A stretch of DNA of 64,000 bases from the NCBI RefSeq assembly GCF_965221945.1, contig NZ_OZ244925.1, positions 558,001 through 622,000 on the forward strand, given 5' to 3'. Position 1 is the stretch's first letter; every line of letters begins with the position of its first letter. Both the position numbers and the translations under genes were made by a program. Source of the DNA: Poriferisodalis sp965221945. Its GTDB lineage: Bacteria; Actinomycetota; Acidimicrobiia; Acidimicrobiales; Poriferisodalaceae. Below the pieces are notes generated by a model. It saw only the letters and a program-made list of their open reading frames with translations. It made no database searches and had not been told where the DNA came from. Shown piece after piece: positions 34,064 to 43,065 of the stretch.

Positions 34064-35116
34064 TCAGTCGGCGACCAGCTCCGCCATCGTTTCGAGGAGC
34101 TGTGGCGGGCCGGCAATCTGCAGGGTGGTCACCACCGTGTCGTCCCAGCGGCGCAGGTCACGGGCGATCTTGTCCATCGGCCCGACGAGCGCCACCTCTT
34201 CCACCAGCTCGACGGGGATCGTTGCTGCGGCTTCCTGCTTGCGCCCGTCGAGGTACAGGTCCTGGACCTCGTCGGCGACGTGCTGGTAGCCCATCCGGCA
34301 GAACACGTCGTAGTGGAAGTTGGCGTCGCGAGCACCCATGCCGCCCATATACAGCGCCAACATCGGGCGCACACGGTTGGCTGCCCGTTCGATGTCGTCG
34401 TCGGGCACGATGGTCAGCGGGCAGACGACTTCGAAGTCCACGTCGGCCGGAATGCGCCCGTCGGCGCCGATCTGCGGCTTGCCCGCAGCGGCGAAGCCTG
34501 CGTTCAGCGCATCCACGTAGAACTGGTTGTCCTTGGGGGCGAAGAACAGCGGCAGCCAGCCCTCGCAGAGTTCTGCCGCCAGCGCCACGTTGCGCGGCCC
34601 CTCGGCGCCGAGGTAGATCGGCACGTCGGGCCGAATCGGGTGCACGGTCGACTTCAGCGCCTTGCCCAAGCCCATGCCGCCCGGGTAGGGCATCTGGTAG
34701 TGGTCGCCGCTGAAGCTGACCGGCTTGTCGCGCTCAAGGATTGCCCGGATGATCTCGATGTACTCCCGGGTGCGTGCGAGCGGGCGGGGGTAGGGCCGGC
34801 CGTACCAGCCCTCAACCACCTGTGGGCCGCTCACGCCGAGGCCCAGGATGAACCGACCCTCGCTGAGGTGGTCCATCGTGATGGCCGCCATGGCTACTGC
34901 GGCCGGCGTGCGGGCCGAGATCTGCACGATGCCCGTGCCCAGGCCGATGCGCTCGGTGTGGCTGCCCCACCACGCGAGCGGCGTGAGGGCGTCCGAACCG
35001 TAGGCCTCAGCGGTCCAGAACGAATGGAAGCCCAGGCGCTCGGCAAGCTGCAGCGTCTCCAGCGCGTCCGGTGGCGGCCCTGCCGACCAGTATCCGACTC
35101 CAGTTGCAAGTTTCAC
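34064..35116 (-). CDS. LLM-class flavin/F420-dependent oxidoreductase
   Basis: 350 residues, GTG 35116. A bacterial luciferase-like TIM barrel: KLATGVGYWSAG, LGFHSFWTAEAYGSDALTPL, GLGTGIVQISARTPAAVAMAA, LSEGRFILGLGVSGPQVVEGW and PIYLGAEGPRN. The sequence style is that of the actinobacterial F420-dependent subgroup, though F420 against FMN cannot be settled from residues alone. First gene of the LLM-SDR-sulfatase operon. Confidence 0.88.
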   Translation of the reverse strand: MKLATGVGYWSAGPPPDALETLQLAERLGFHSFWTAEAYGSDALTPLAWWGSHTERIGLGTGIVQISARTPAAVAMAAITMDHLSEGRFILGLGVSGPQVVEGWYGRPYPRPLARTREYIEIIRAILERDKPVSFSGDHYQMPYPGGMGLGKALKSTVHPIRPDVPIYLGAEGPRNVALAAELCEGWLPLFFAPKDNQFYVDALNAGFAAAGKPQIGADGRIPADVDFEVVCPLTIVPDDDIERAANRVRPMLALYMGGMGARDANFHYDVFCRMGYQHVADEVQDLYLDGRKQEAAATIPVELVEEVALVGPMDKIARDLRRWDDTVVTTLQIAGPPQLLETMAELVAD

Positions 35117-35165
35117 GCCGCCCAGCTTGGCAGGCCTCGACGCCTGACGCCTCCCGGTGCCCGTG

Positions 35166-35214
35166 CGTGGAAATGAAATAGATTGAAAATTAATGAAATA
35201 TTGGATTCCTGTGA
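35166..35214 (+). promoter_or_regulatory. AT-rich upstream segment of the first hic locus
   Basis: A markedly AT-rich block that also occurs, diverged, before the second hicA (37497-37541); both hold AAATnAAATAGAnTGAAAA. Such a shared segment is the likely promoter and HicB operator, copied with the genes. Confidence 0.45.
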
Positions 35215-35418
35215 GTGCCTACGGTGCGAGCAGCGGTACGGATCGTCACGGCTGATGGTTGGCGTCTTAAGAACACTCGCGGCAGCCATCGTCACTACGT
35301 GCATTCCGACAAGCCCGGTAAGGTGACCATCGCCGGGAAGCCCAGCCGTGAACTCCCGCCGGGGACGTAGAAGAACATCCTGAAGCAGGCCGGACTGGAA
35401 GGGGGGCGGTTCCCATGA
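35215..35418 (+). pseudogene. hicA toxin copy 1, interrupted by a nonsense codon
   Basis: Read from GTG 35215 this is a close copy of the intact hicA at 37542: VTADG, LKNTRGSHRHYVH with the catalytic His, and KPGKVTI align directly. After PPGT the Trp codon TGG of the other copy is TAG (35368-35370); the frame then continues KNILKQAGL to the normal stop, overlapping hicB as ATGA. The product would stop after 51 residues and lose the last beta strand and helix. One base change explains the loss, so toxin inactivation looks recent; the neighbouring antitoxin is intact. Confidence 0.85.
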
Positions 35419-35645
35419 GCACCTTGACGTACACCGCGATCGTGGAGCGGAGCACCACTGGCTATGCGGCGTATGTGCCAGATGTCCCCGGCTGCATCGC
35501 AGCGGGAGAGACCTTCGAGGAAACCACGAAGATGATGCAGGAGGCACTCACGTACCACCTCGAATGGATGCGCGAGGACGGTGACGATATCCCTGAGTCG
35601 ATCTCGTCTGCGATCGAGGTTGAGGTTCCAGCGAGCATCAGCTGA
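35415..35645 (+). CDS. hicB: HicB-type antitoxin, copy 1
   Basis: 76 residues. The short HicB fold is clear: YTAIVERSTTGYAAYVPDVPGC, then AAGETFEETTKMMQEAL and HLEWMREDGDDIPES. The partial RNase H-like domain binds and blocks HicA; no separate DNA-binding domain is visible. It starts inside the end of the broken hicA (ATGA). With its own toxin dead it is an orphan that might still neutralise the toxin of copy 2, since the two antitoxins are about 70 percent alike by eye. Confidence 0.88.
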   Translation: MSTLTYTAIVERSTTGYAAYVPDVPGCIAAGETFEETTKMMQEALTYHLEWMREDGDDIPESISSAIEVEVPASIS

Positions 35646-35830
35646 TACACCTGAGTTGGTTCTGCGCTCTTGCGCGCGGGCGCTGCAGTTGACGGACTTG
35701 TCGCTCTCGAGGATCGCCGGGATGGTCTCGATGCGCTGGCGGCGAGGCTCACCGCCGACGGCGGGTACAGTCCGCGCGCACGCAGCCTGTCCAGTCACAG
35801 TTGCGTCATGCACGAGGGAAGGAGCACGCG

Positions 35831-37207
35831 ATGAGCGATGAACGCAGTGACGGCCTGACCAAGGTCGTACTCGACGAAACCGAAATGCCGACCCAGTGGT
35901 ACAACGTCATTCCCGATCTTCCGGCACCGCCTCCGCCGCCGTTGCACCCGGGCACACGCGAGCCGATCGGTCCTGATGACCTGGCTCCGCTGTTCCCGAT
36001 GGGTCTGATCATGCAGGAGGTCACCGGCGAGTCCTACGTCGACATCCCCGGCGACGTGCTTGACGTGTATCGCCTGTGGCGGCCGAGCCCGCTCTACCGC
36101 GCTCGCAGGCTTGAAGCTGCGCTGGACACACCCGCAAGGATCTTCTTCAAGTACGAAGGGGTCAGTCCGGCCGGTTCGCACAAGCCGAACACCGCCGTGC
36201 CGCAGGCCTTCTACAACCACGCCGAGGGCGTCACGAAGCTCACCACCGAGACGGGGGCCGGACAGTGGGGCTCAGCGTTGGCGTTCGCAACCGCCCAATA
36301 CGGCATCGAGTGCGAGGTGTGGCAGGTGGCTGCTTCGTATCGCCAGAAGCCGTATCGCAAGACGATGATGGAGATCTGGGGTGCCCGCGTGCACTCGAGC
36401 CCATCTGACGCGACCGAGTACGGCCAGTCGCTGCTGGCAGCCGATCCCGACCACCCGGGCTCGCTGGGTGTCGCAATCTCCGAGGCAGTGGCTACCGCGG
36501 CTGCGGACCCCAGCGCCCGTTACGCGCTCGGCAGCGTGCTGAACCATGTGCTCATGCACCAGACGATCATCGGGGAAGAGACGCTGCTGCAGTTGGCGAA
36601 GATCGGCGAGACGCCCGACGTGATCGTGGGCTGCACGGGCGGAGGCTCGAACTTCGCCGGGCTGGCCTTCCCGTTCCTGCGGGAGAAGCTGGCCGGACGG
36701 ATGGACCCGACCATCCGCTGCGTCGAGCCTGCTGCCTGTCCGACGCTCACCCGGGGCGAGTACCGCTACGACTTCGGCGACACCGGAATGATGACCCCGC
36801 TGCTCAAGATGCACACCCTCGGCCACGGGTTCATTCCCCAGCCGATCCATGCCGGCGGTCTGCGCTACCACGGGATGTCGCCGCTGCTGTCGCACATCTA
36901 CGACCTCGGTCTGGTGGAAGCGCTGGCGCTGCCACAAGAGGAGTGCTTTGCGGCGGCAGTGCAGTTCGCCCGCAGCGAGGGCATCGTTCCCGCACCCGAA
37001 CCCACGCACGCCATCGCTGCGGCGCTGCGCGAGGCCGAAGCGGCGAAGCAGGCCGGGCAGGAACGCACGATCCTGACTGCCATGTGCGGGCACGGTCACC
37101 TCGACCTCCCGGCGTACGAGGCCTACCTCTCGGGCGCACTTGTCGACGTGGACCTCAGCGACGAAGCCATTGCCGAGGCGATGACCGGCATACCAGCGGT
37201 GGGCTGA
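35831..37207 (+). CDS. trpB: Tryptophan synthase beta-like protein, TrpB2 type
   Basis: 458 residues, ATG 35831 with AAGGAG upstream. A PLP enzyme of the TrpB2 subgroup: longer N-terminus with RPSPLYRARRLE, the PLP lysine in GSHKPNTAVPQAFYN, TETGAGQWGSALAFA, the phosphate loop GCTGGGSNFAGLAFP, and HAGGLRYHGMSPLLSH. TrpB2 makes tryptophan from indole and serine and is often found without trpA, as here; it may salvage indole. It lies between two hicAB loci and shows no trp neighbours, so its normal role is inferred from the family. Confidence 0.93.
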   Translation: MSDERSDGLTKVVLDETEMPTQWYNVIPDLPAPPPPPLHPGTREPIGPDDLAPLFPMGLIMQEVTGESYVDIPGDVLDVYRLWRPSPLYRARRLEAALDTPARIFFKYEGVSPAGSHKPNTAVPQAFYNHAEGVTKLTTETGAGQWGSALAFATAQYGIECEVWQVAASYRQKPYRKTMMEIWGARVHSSPSDATEYGQSLLAADPDHPGSLGVAISEAVATAAADPSARYALGSVLNHVLMHQTIIGEETLLQLAKIGETPDVIVGCTGGGSNFAGLAFPFLREKLAGRMDPTIRCVEPAACPTLTRGEYRYDFGDTGMMTPLLKMHTLGHGFIPQPIHAGGLRYHGMSPLLSHIYDLGLVEALALPQEECFAAAVQFARSEGIVPAPEPTHAIAAALREAEAAKQAGQERTILTAMCGHGHLDLPAYEAYLSGALVDVDLSDEAIAEAMTGIPAVG

Positions 37208-37541
37208 ACCTCGGACCGGAGGCACAGCATCGCCGGCCTACAGCGAGCACCGGGATGCGTTGAAGGTTGCAACCCCAGCGTGACTTGCCTGATGGGACCC
37301 GGTGGTACAACCGCTGAGACATGGAGGGCCGCGTAGCCTCGGAGCGACGCGAGTGAACAAATGACTGAATCCGACCATCACCGCGCCAATAGCTCTCGAG
37401 AGGCGATTGGCGCTGTCCTCGAGGCGGCACAGGACACCTCGCGAGTCGCTGGATTGCAGGCCCCGGCGGGCGGACGTCTCCAGGCGCGAGTTCTCGAAAA
37501 TCAAATAGACTGAAAAATACTGAGATTCTAGAGTCGCCTGG
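37208..37541. other. Intergenic region between trpB2 and hicAB copy 2
   Basis: 334 bp without a supportable gene. The last ~45 bp are the AT-rich segment shared with the first hic locus. Short open frames here have no ribosome site and resemble no family I know. Confidence 0.5.
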
Positions 37542-37745
37542 GTGCCGACGGTGCGAGAGGCGATACGGATGGTCACCGCCGATGGCAGGCACCTCAAGAA
37601 CACTCGTGGCAGCCATCGTCACTACGTACACCCGTACAAGCCGGGTAAGGTCACGATTCCGGGCAAGCTAGGAGGCGAGGTTGCTCCGGGTACGTGGAAG
37701 AACATCGTGCGGCAGGCCGGAGTAGCGAAGGGACGGTCCCGATGA
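37542..37745 (+). CDS. hicA: HicA-type mRNA interferase toxin, copy 2
   Basis: 67 residues, GTG 37542. A complete HicA double-stranded-RNA-binding-like fold: EAIRMVTADG, LKNTRGSHRHYVHP with the active-site His, PGKVTIPGK, and the final helix GTWKNIVRQAGV. It would cut mRNA on ribosomes when free of HicB. Overlaps hicB by 4 bp (ATGA), as in copy 1. Confidence 0.9.
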   Translation: MPTVREAIRMVTADGRHLKNTRGSHRHYVHPYKPGKVTIPGKLGGEVAPGTWKNIVRQAGVAKGRSR

Positions 37746-37972
37746 GCACTATGACCTACACCGCGATCGTCGAGACGACGGGCACGGGCTACTCAGCGTA
37801 TGTACCGGATATCCCCGGCTGCATCGCTGTCGGAGAAACCTACGAGGAGACCGTGCAGCAGATGCAGGAGGCGCTCACGTACCACCTTGAATGGATGCGC
37901 GAGGACGGCGACGAGATCCCCGAACCGATCTCGTCCGCGGCCCAAGTAGAGGTGTCCGCAGGCACCGACTGA
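37742..37972 (+). CDS. hicB: HicB-type antitoxin, copy 2
   Basis: 76 residues from ATG 37742. YTAIVETTGTGYSAYVPDIPGC, AVGETYEETVQQMQEAL and HLEWMREDGDEIPEP repeat the structure of the copy 1 antitoxin. Coupled to the intact hicA by ATGA. Together they make a functional-looking type II module. Confidence 0.9.
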   Translation: MSTMTYTAIVETTGTGYSAYVPDIPGCIAVGETYEETVQQMQEALTYHLEWMREDGDEIPEPISSAAQVEVSAGTD

Positions 37973-38111
37973 CATTCGGAGGTATCCCGGCCGACGCGGC
38001 AGAATTGCTGACCGTCGCGTGAAGGCGAACATGCCCGACACGAAACTGCTGATGCGCCTGAGCGTGTGCACGCTCCTGAATTCACAGCGCTGAGCATGGC
38101 AGGCTGCCGCG

Positions 38112-39290
38112 ATGTCATTGGGGTCATTGGGCTTGCCGACGCAGCAACGGTCGATCCCGTGCGTGCTGATGCGCGGCGGCACGTCGCGCGGCCCCTATTT
38201 CTTGGCTGACGATCTGCCGACCGATCTCGACGTGCGTGATGCGGTGTTGCTCATGGTGATGGGCTCGCCCCAGGGACGGCAGATCGACGGGCTAGGCGGC
38301 GGCACGACCGTGACCAGCAAGGTGGCCGTGGTGGGCCCCTCGAGCCATCCCGATGCGGACGTCGACTACCTCTTCGCTCAGATAGATCCCGTCTGGGGCA
38401 CGGTGGACACCAAGCCGACCTGCGGGAACATGCTGGCTGGCGTGGGCCCGTTCGCCATCGAGTACGGGCTCGTGCCAGCGGGAGATCCGAGCACGTCGTT
38501 GATCGTCCGCAACGTGAACACCGACACCTTCATCGACGTTGTCTGCCAGACGCCGGGCGGCGAGGTGAGCTATGACGGCGACTGCGCCATCGACGGAGTC
38601 GACGGCACGGCCGCGCCGATCGAAGTGCGATTCCGCGGCATCGAAGGCTCGGTTACCGGCTCGATGCTGCCGACAGGACGCACGAGCGAGGTGGTCACGG
38701 TCGCTGGTCGGCGCACCGACGGCCCGACGGAGGTCGAGGTCACACTGATTGACGTAGCGATGCCGATGGTGCTGGCGCGGGCTTTGGATCTTGGCTGCAC
38801 CGGTCGGGAGACGCCGGACGAACTGGAGTCCGACAGTGCATTCATGGCCCTGATGGAGACCATTCGCCGTGAGGCCGGTGCCCGGATGGGTCTCGGCGAC
38901 GTGTCGCAGAGCGTCGTCCCGAAGTTCGGAATGCTGTCGGAGCCACTGCACGGCGGCACCATTGCTTCTCGCTACTTCACGCCGACGCAGTGCCATCCGA
39001 CCCATGCGGTCTCCGGTGCGATCTGCGTGGCAGCGGCCTCGGTGATGGTCGGCACGGTGGCTGCGTCGCTGGCAGCTCTGGCGGCGGGTCAACCCGACGG
39101 CACTGGAGCCGCTGTCGGTGGCGTGCCCGTCGACATCGCAATCGAGCACCCGAGCGGCACGTTTGATGTCTCGCTGCTGGCGGGGCGACTCGCCGATGGC
39201 GTCCGCATTCACGCAGGCGGTGTCACCCGCACGGCCCGCAAGATCATGGCTGGGATGGCCTACGTGCCCATCGACATCTGGCCAGCCTGA
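38112..39290 (+). CDS. PrpF-family isomerase (4-oxalomesaconate tautomerase / methylaconitate isomerase type)
   Basis: 392 residues. The two-domain diaminopimelate-epimerase-like fold of PrpF: PCVLMRGGTSRGPYFLADDLP, MGSPQGRQIDGLGGGTTVTSKVAVV, the first active-site Cys in DTKPTCGNMLAGVGPFA, and a C-terminal part with THAVSGAICVAAAS and ARKIMAGMAYVP. The family moves a double bond by proton shift. A second, closer relative of 4-oxalomesaconate tautomerase lies at 53827. This copy has no lig gene beside it, so it may instead act on methylaconitate or on another substrate. It is about 45 percent like the second copy by eye. Confidence 0.82.
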   Translation: MSLGSLGLPTQQRSIPCVLMRGGTSRGPYFLADDLPTDLDVRDAVLLMVMGSPQGRQIDGLGGGTTVTSKVAVVGPSSHPDADVDYLFAQIDPVWGTVDTKPTCGNMLAGVGPFAIEYGLVPAGDPSTSLIVRNVNTDTFIDVVCQTPGGEVSYDGDCAIDGVDGTAAPIEVRFRGIEGSVTGSMLPTGRTSEVVTVAGRRTDGPTEVEVTLIDVAMPMVLARALDLGCTGRETPDELESDSAFMALMETIRREAGARMGLGDVSQSVVPKFGMLSEPLHGGTIASRYFTPTQCHPTHAVSGAICVAAASVMVGTVAASLAALAAGQPDGTGAAVGGVPVDIAIEHPSGTFDVSLLAGRLADGVRIHAGGVTRTARKIMAGMAYVPIDIWPA

Positions 39291-39631
39291 AACCAAGCCG
39301 CCCCTCGAACCCGCCCGCCTCGAAGCTGAGCAACCCCCGTAGCTCGGGACAGCCGTGGCGGCCTCGTAGCGGCAGGCTTGTCGTGGCTGGTTCGTTGTGG
39401 CTTGCTGGCGGAGGGCTATTCGCGCTGCCACAAAGGCAGGGCCACCGGCACCGACTGCGCCCGTCCGGGCGGCTCCGTTCAAGTCTGAGCGGATAGGCGG
39501 CGATGCCCGGCAGCCCCGCTGTTCTCGACTTTGCGCAGAAATGCCGCTACAGGCGGCAAATTTGCACAGAGAACGCTCGACGGCAGCTTTTACAGATGTC
39601 ACCCATCCACCCGGCCTCTTAGCCTGTGGCG
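39291..39631. other. Intergenic region before the CotH-like gene
   Basis: 341 bp with no supportable gene. Contains a small perfect hairpin (39542-39547 with 39553-39558, 5-base loop) inside a longer imperfect palindrome, some 75 bp before the CotH-like start; it could be a terminator remnant or an operator. Confidence 0.45.
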
Positions 39632-41563
39632 ATGCGTAGGCGCCTTGCCGCTGTGGTGGCAGCGTTAGCGATCTTCGCGGCCGGATGTGGGAGCGAGACC
39701 GACGACGCTGAAGGGTCCCTTCCCGCGACTCCCGCAGCACAGACGTCCGCCCCCACCACGACCGCCACAGGCGACCCGGCGACAGACGCCACAAGCGACC
39801 CGTCGGGCGTAGAGACCAGCGGCACCGAACCGGCGCCTGCTCCGACAGCCACTCCCGCCCCGACACGACAAGACGTCGCCGAAGCCCACCCCAGCGATGC
39901 CTACTTCGCCCTCGAGCGCGTGCTGGACATCACCATCGAGATCGCTGAGGAGGATTGGGACACGCTGCGCCACCAGACCCGGACGTTCGAGGACGTGATC
40001 GCAGAAATCAACAAGTACGGCCTGTCCCGGCCCTTTGCCGACATCTATGACTGGTTCGGGGCCACGGTGACGGTGGACGGCGAGACCCACGCCGACGTCG
40101 GCGTGCGCAAGAAGGGGTTCCTCGGCTCCCGGAGCGACACGAAGCCGGCCCTCAAGCTCCGCTTCGACAAGTACGTGGACGACCAGTCGCTCGGCGGGGT
40201 CATGGAGCGGATGACCCTGAACAACAGCGTCCAGGACCCCTCGATGATCAATACCTGCCTGTCGTACCGGGTCTTCGCCGCCGCCGGCAGTCCCGCGCCG
40301 CGCTGCAACTTCGCCACCGTGTCGGTCAACGGAAAGAACCTGGGGCTCTACGTCCACGTCGAGGAAATCAAGGCCCCGTTCCTGTCACGCCACTTCGAGA
40401 GCGCGGCGGGCAACCTGTACGAGGGTACGGTCAGCGACTTCACACCGGAATACCGCGGCACGATAGAGAAGAAGACCAACGAAGACGCCGCCGACTGGTC
40501 CGACATCGACGCCATGGTGGCGGCCCTGGGGGACCCCTCAGACGCCGGCCTGGAGGCGCTGGGCGAGATCGTGGACCTGGACCGGTTCCTCTCGTTCTGG
40601 GCGACGGAGGTGCTGGTGGGGCACTGGGACGGGTACGCCGGCGACCGCAACAACTATCACTTCTACCGGGAGCCCAACGGCCCCTTCGTGTTCATACCGT
40701 GGGGCACCGACGACACCTTCCACTTGAAGGACGACCCCAATCCCTTCGACAACATCTCCAACCCGCCCCCGTCGGTGCTGGCCCTCACGGCCATCCCGAA
40801 CCGCCTGTACAACAACCCCGACTGGCGGGTCGAATACGCCGCCCGACTGACCGAGATCCTGGACACCGTCTGGGCCGAGGACGAGCTGCTGGCTGCAGTG
40901 GACAACATGGCCGCCATCGTGCAACAGCACGCCCTCCCAGAGGACAAAGCGACCGCCGCCGCCGACACCGAGCGGGTGCGCAAGTTCATCCTGAAGCGCA
41001 GAGGCGAAATCCTCGCAGACCTGACGCCCACGCCGCCCGACTGGCCCGAGCCGGCGTACATCCCGCCTGTTGCCCAGTCGGGAACCCTGGACGTCACCTT
41101 CCAGACGACCTGGGGAAGCAACCTGAGTCCCAACCCCCTGGAGAACGGGACGATCGACAACCTGATGCTGAACGGGTTCGAGGAATCGACCGAGCGCGTG
41201 GGAGTTTCAGCCGGTCACTCCAGCCCGCAGGAGAGTGTCCTGCTTCCGGAGGTTGACAAGCCCGCGTCGATCGTCGTTGCGGGACTCAACGACGACGGCT
41301 CCGTCTCCGGGATGACGCTGGCCGTGGAACTGGACCTGTTGGCGGCGGGAGCCACGCTGGTCATCGGCGCAGACGCCATCGCGGGAGGAATATGGTCCAT
41401 CCCGCCCGGAGCGTCGACGCCGGACTGGTTCTCGCCCTTCACCGAGGGTGTGCTTGAACTGTCGACGGCGGGGACGACACCCGGCGCAGCCATCGTCGGC
41501 ACCTTCTCCGGCGTATACGGATCTTCCCTGGCTCCCAGCGAAGTCGACGCCCCCGACGGGTAG
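39632..41563 (+). CDS. CotH-kinase-family lipoprotein
   Basis: About 643 residues. A lipobox AIFAAGCGS makes it a surface lipoprotein; a Thr/Pro/Ala-rich spacer of ~70 residues follows. Residues ~90-460 match CotH: ITIEIAEEDWDTLRHQTR, ADVGVRKKGFLGSRSDTKPALKL, ERMTLNNSVQDPSMI, GLYVHVEEIKAPFLSRHF, and FWATEVLVGHWDGYAGDRNNYHFY with the catalytic Asp/Asn set, then VFIPWGTDDTFHL. CotH proteins are protein kinases of spore coats or export-linked kinases; outside spores the target is unknown. The C-terminal ~160 residues are a beta-rich domain without a recognised family. ATG 39632; a GTG at 39626 is equally possible. Confidence 0.88.
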   Translation: MRRRLAAVVAALAIFAAGCGSETDDAEGSLPATPAAQTSAPTTTATGDPATDATSDPSGVETSGTEPAPAPTATPAPTRQDVAEAHPSDAYFALERVLDITIEIAEEDWDTLRHQTRTFEDVIAEINKYGLSRPFADIYDWFGATVTVDGETHADVGVRKKGFLGSRSDTKPALKLRFDKYVDDQSLGGVMERMTLNNSVQDPSMINTCLSYRVFAAAGSPAPRCNFATVSVNGKNLGLYVHVEEIKAPFLSRHFESAAGNLYEGTVSDFTPEYRGTIEKKTNEDAADWSDIDAMVAALGDPSDAGLEALGEIVDLDRFLSFWATEVLVGHWDGYAGDRNNYHFYREPNGPFVFIPWGTDDTFHLKDDPNPFDNISNPPPSVLALTAIPNRLYNNPDWRVEYAARLTEILDTVWAEDELLAAVDNMAAIVQQHALPEDKATAAADTERVRKFILKRRGEILADLTPTPPDWPEPAYIPPVAQSGTLDVTFQTTWGSNLSPNPLENGTIDNLMLNGFEESTERVGVSAGHSSPQESVLLPEVDKPASIVVAGLNDDGSVSGMTLAVELDLLAAGATLVIGADAIAGGIWSIPPGASTPDWFSPFTEGVLELSTAGTTPGAAIVGTFSGVYGSSLAPSEVDAPDG

Positions 41564-41583
41564 GTCGTCGATGCTGGCCGATT

Positions 41584-42894
41584 TCAGTCCCAGTCGAGCC
41601 AGAGTTCCTCGGGACCCCGGAAGGTGATGTTCGGGAACGACCAGTAGTCCTGGGGCGGCAGCCGCAGCGAGGACACCTGCTGGGTCAGGATCTCGAGTGC
41701 GATCCGAGCCTCCATCCGGGCCAGGTTCGCTCCCAGGCAGAAGTGGATGCCCTTGCCGAAGCTGATGTGGCGGTGCGGGTCGGGTCGGTTGAAGTCGTAG
41801 CCGTTGACATCGAAGCTGTCGGTGTCGGCGAACGCAGACGGCTCGCGGTTCGCCGCTGCGAAGTTCAGGAAAACCCGCGTGCCCTTCGGCAACTGCACCC
41901 CGCCAAGCTCGGTGTCACGTGTGGTCACCCGGCGCCAGGCCACCTGGCTGGAGTCGAATCGCAGGGTTTCCTCGACTGCCGTGGGAATGAGCGATGGGTC
42001 GGCGCACAGGGCGTCCCATTGGTCGCGCCGAGGCAGCAGGCAGCGCAGCGTGTTGCACAGCAAGTTGGTGACCGGGTCGTGGCCGGCGAATGAGATCCCG
42101 TAGATGATCGACTCGACTTCTCGGTAGGTGAGGCCGGTGCCGCCTTCGGGATCCGGATCGGCGTCGTGGGCGTCGAGCAGTTCCGAGCAGAAGTCGTCGG
42201 TGCGGTTGCGATGGCGCTCGGCCACGAATTCACGGCAGTAGCGCCAGTACGCCAGCATTCCTTCGGCCATGTGGGCCTGCTCGGCGGCCGTGGGTTTGCC
42301 CCAGGCGAAAGCCTTGCGGTTGACGCACCACGACTTGAGCATCAGGTCGTCTTGGGGCGGGAAACCGATGAAGCGGAACACGATCTCGGCTGGCAGCGGG
42401 AATGCCACGGCCTTGACGTAGTCAGCCGGCCGTTCGCCAGCCACCATCTCGTCGATCAACTCGGCGGCCCGGGAGCGCATGTAGTCCTCGAGCGTGCGCA
42501 GCCGACGTACCGAGAACCCGCCGCGGGTGTGGACGCGGATTCGCCCGTGGTCGGGCTCGGCCCGGTTCGACATGACCGCCTGGGGGTTGTAGTCCGGGGC
42601 GGACAGCACTTCGGCCGCCTCCGAAGCCAGCGGGAAGATGGGGTCTTGCACATTGGATGAGGCATAGGTGTCGGGGTCCATGAACACGGCCTCGATGTCG
42701 GCCATGCGTGTCACCACCACGTGACCCATCTCGGCGGCGTAGAAGACCGGGTGATCCTCACGCAACTGGTTGGCGATGGGGTACGGATCGGCCAGGTACT
42801 CATCGCTGAGAGGCGACCAGCTCTCGTGCACCGGGCAGCCCGGCGGTGGGGGCGCCAACCGATCTGGTGCGGTGTGGTACGAGTCTGTGCTCAC
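41584..42894 (-). CDS. Cytochrome P450
   Basis: 436 residues, GTG 42894 with GGAAGG upstream. Heme motif FGKGIHFCLGANLARME with the axial Cys; the I-helix YGISFAGHDPVTNLLCNT has the usual A/G-x-D/H-x-x-T spacing; EETLRFDS gives the K-helix ExxR; and VFLNFAAANREPSAF is the meander. A soluble bacterial class I type that needs ferredoxin and reductase, neither of which is adjacent. The substrate is unknown. Tail-to-tail with the CotH-like gene, 20 bp apart. Confidence 0.93.
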   Translation of the reverse strand: MSTDSYHTAPDRLAPPPPGCPVHESWSPLSDEYLADPYPIANQLREDHPVFYAAEMGHVVVTRMADIEAVFMDPDTYASSNVQDPIFPLASEAAEVLSAPDYNPQAVMSNRAEPDHGRIRVHTRGGFSVRRLRTLEDYMRSRAAELIDEMVAGERPADYVKAVAFPLPAEIVFRFIGFPPQDDLMLKSWCVNRKAFAWGKPTAAEQAHMAEGMLAYWRYCREFVAERHRNRTDDFCSELLDAHDADPDPEGGTGLTYREVESIIYGISFAGHDPVTNLLCNTLRCLLPRRDQWDALCADPSLIPTAVEETLRFDSSQVAWRRVTTRDTELGGVQLPKGTRVFLNFAAANREPSAFADTDSFDVNGYDFNRPDPHRHISFGKGIHFCLGANLARMEARIALEILTQQVSSLRLPPQDYWSFPNITFRGPEELWLDWD

Positions 42895-42961
42895 CGAGCT
42901 GCCTTCCTGTGGACCGTCGTGCGCTCGCCGGTTCCGGCAACGCCTATCATCGTCGGCCCAC

Positions 42962-43035
42962 GGGCGATTGGCTCAGATGGTTAGAGCGCTGCCTTCACAC
43001 GGCAGAGGTCACTGGTTCGAGTCCAGTATCGCCCA
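42962..43035 (+). tRNA. tRNA-Val (anticodon CAC)
   Basis: 74 nt fold into a full cloverleaf: acceptor stem GGGCGAT/ATCGCCC, D arm GCTC/GAGC, anticodon stem CTGCC/GGCAG with loop TTCACAC (anticodon CAC), T arm ACTGG-TTCGAGT-CCAGT, discriminator A. The CCA end is not encoded. Confidence 0.95.
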
Positions 43036-43065
43036 CACAATCGGTGCCGGTCTAGGCGTGGGAGT

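Noticed and set aside
38292..39866. 524-codon minus-strand frame opposite the PrpF-like gene
   Set aside because: Shadow of the real gene; Arg/His-rich and spans an intergenic region.
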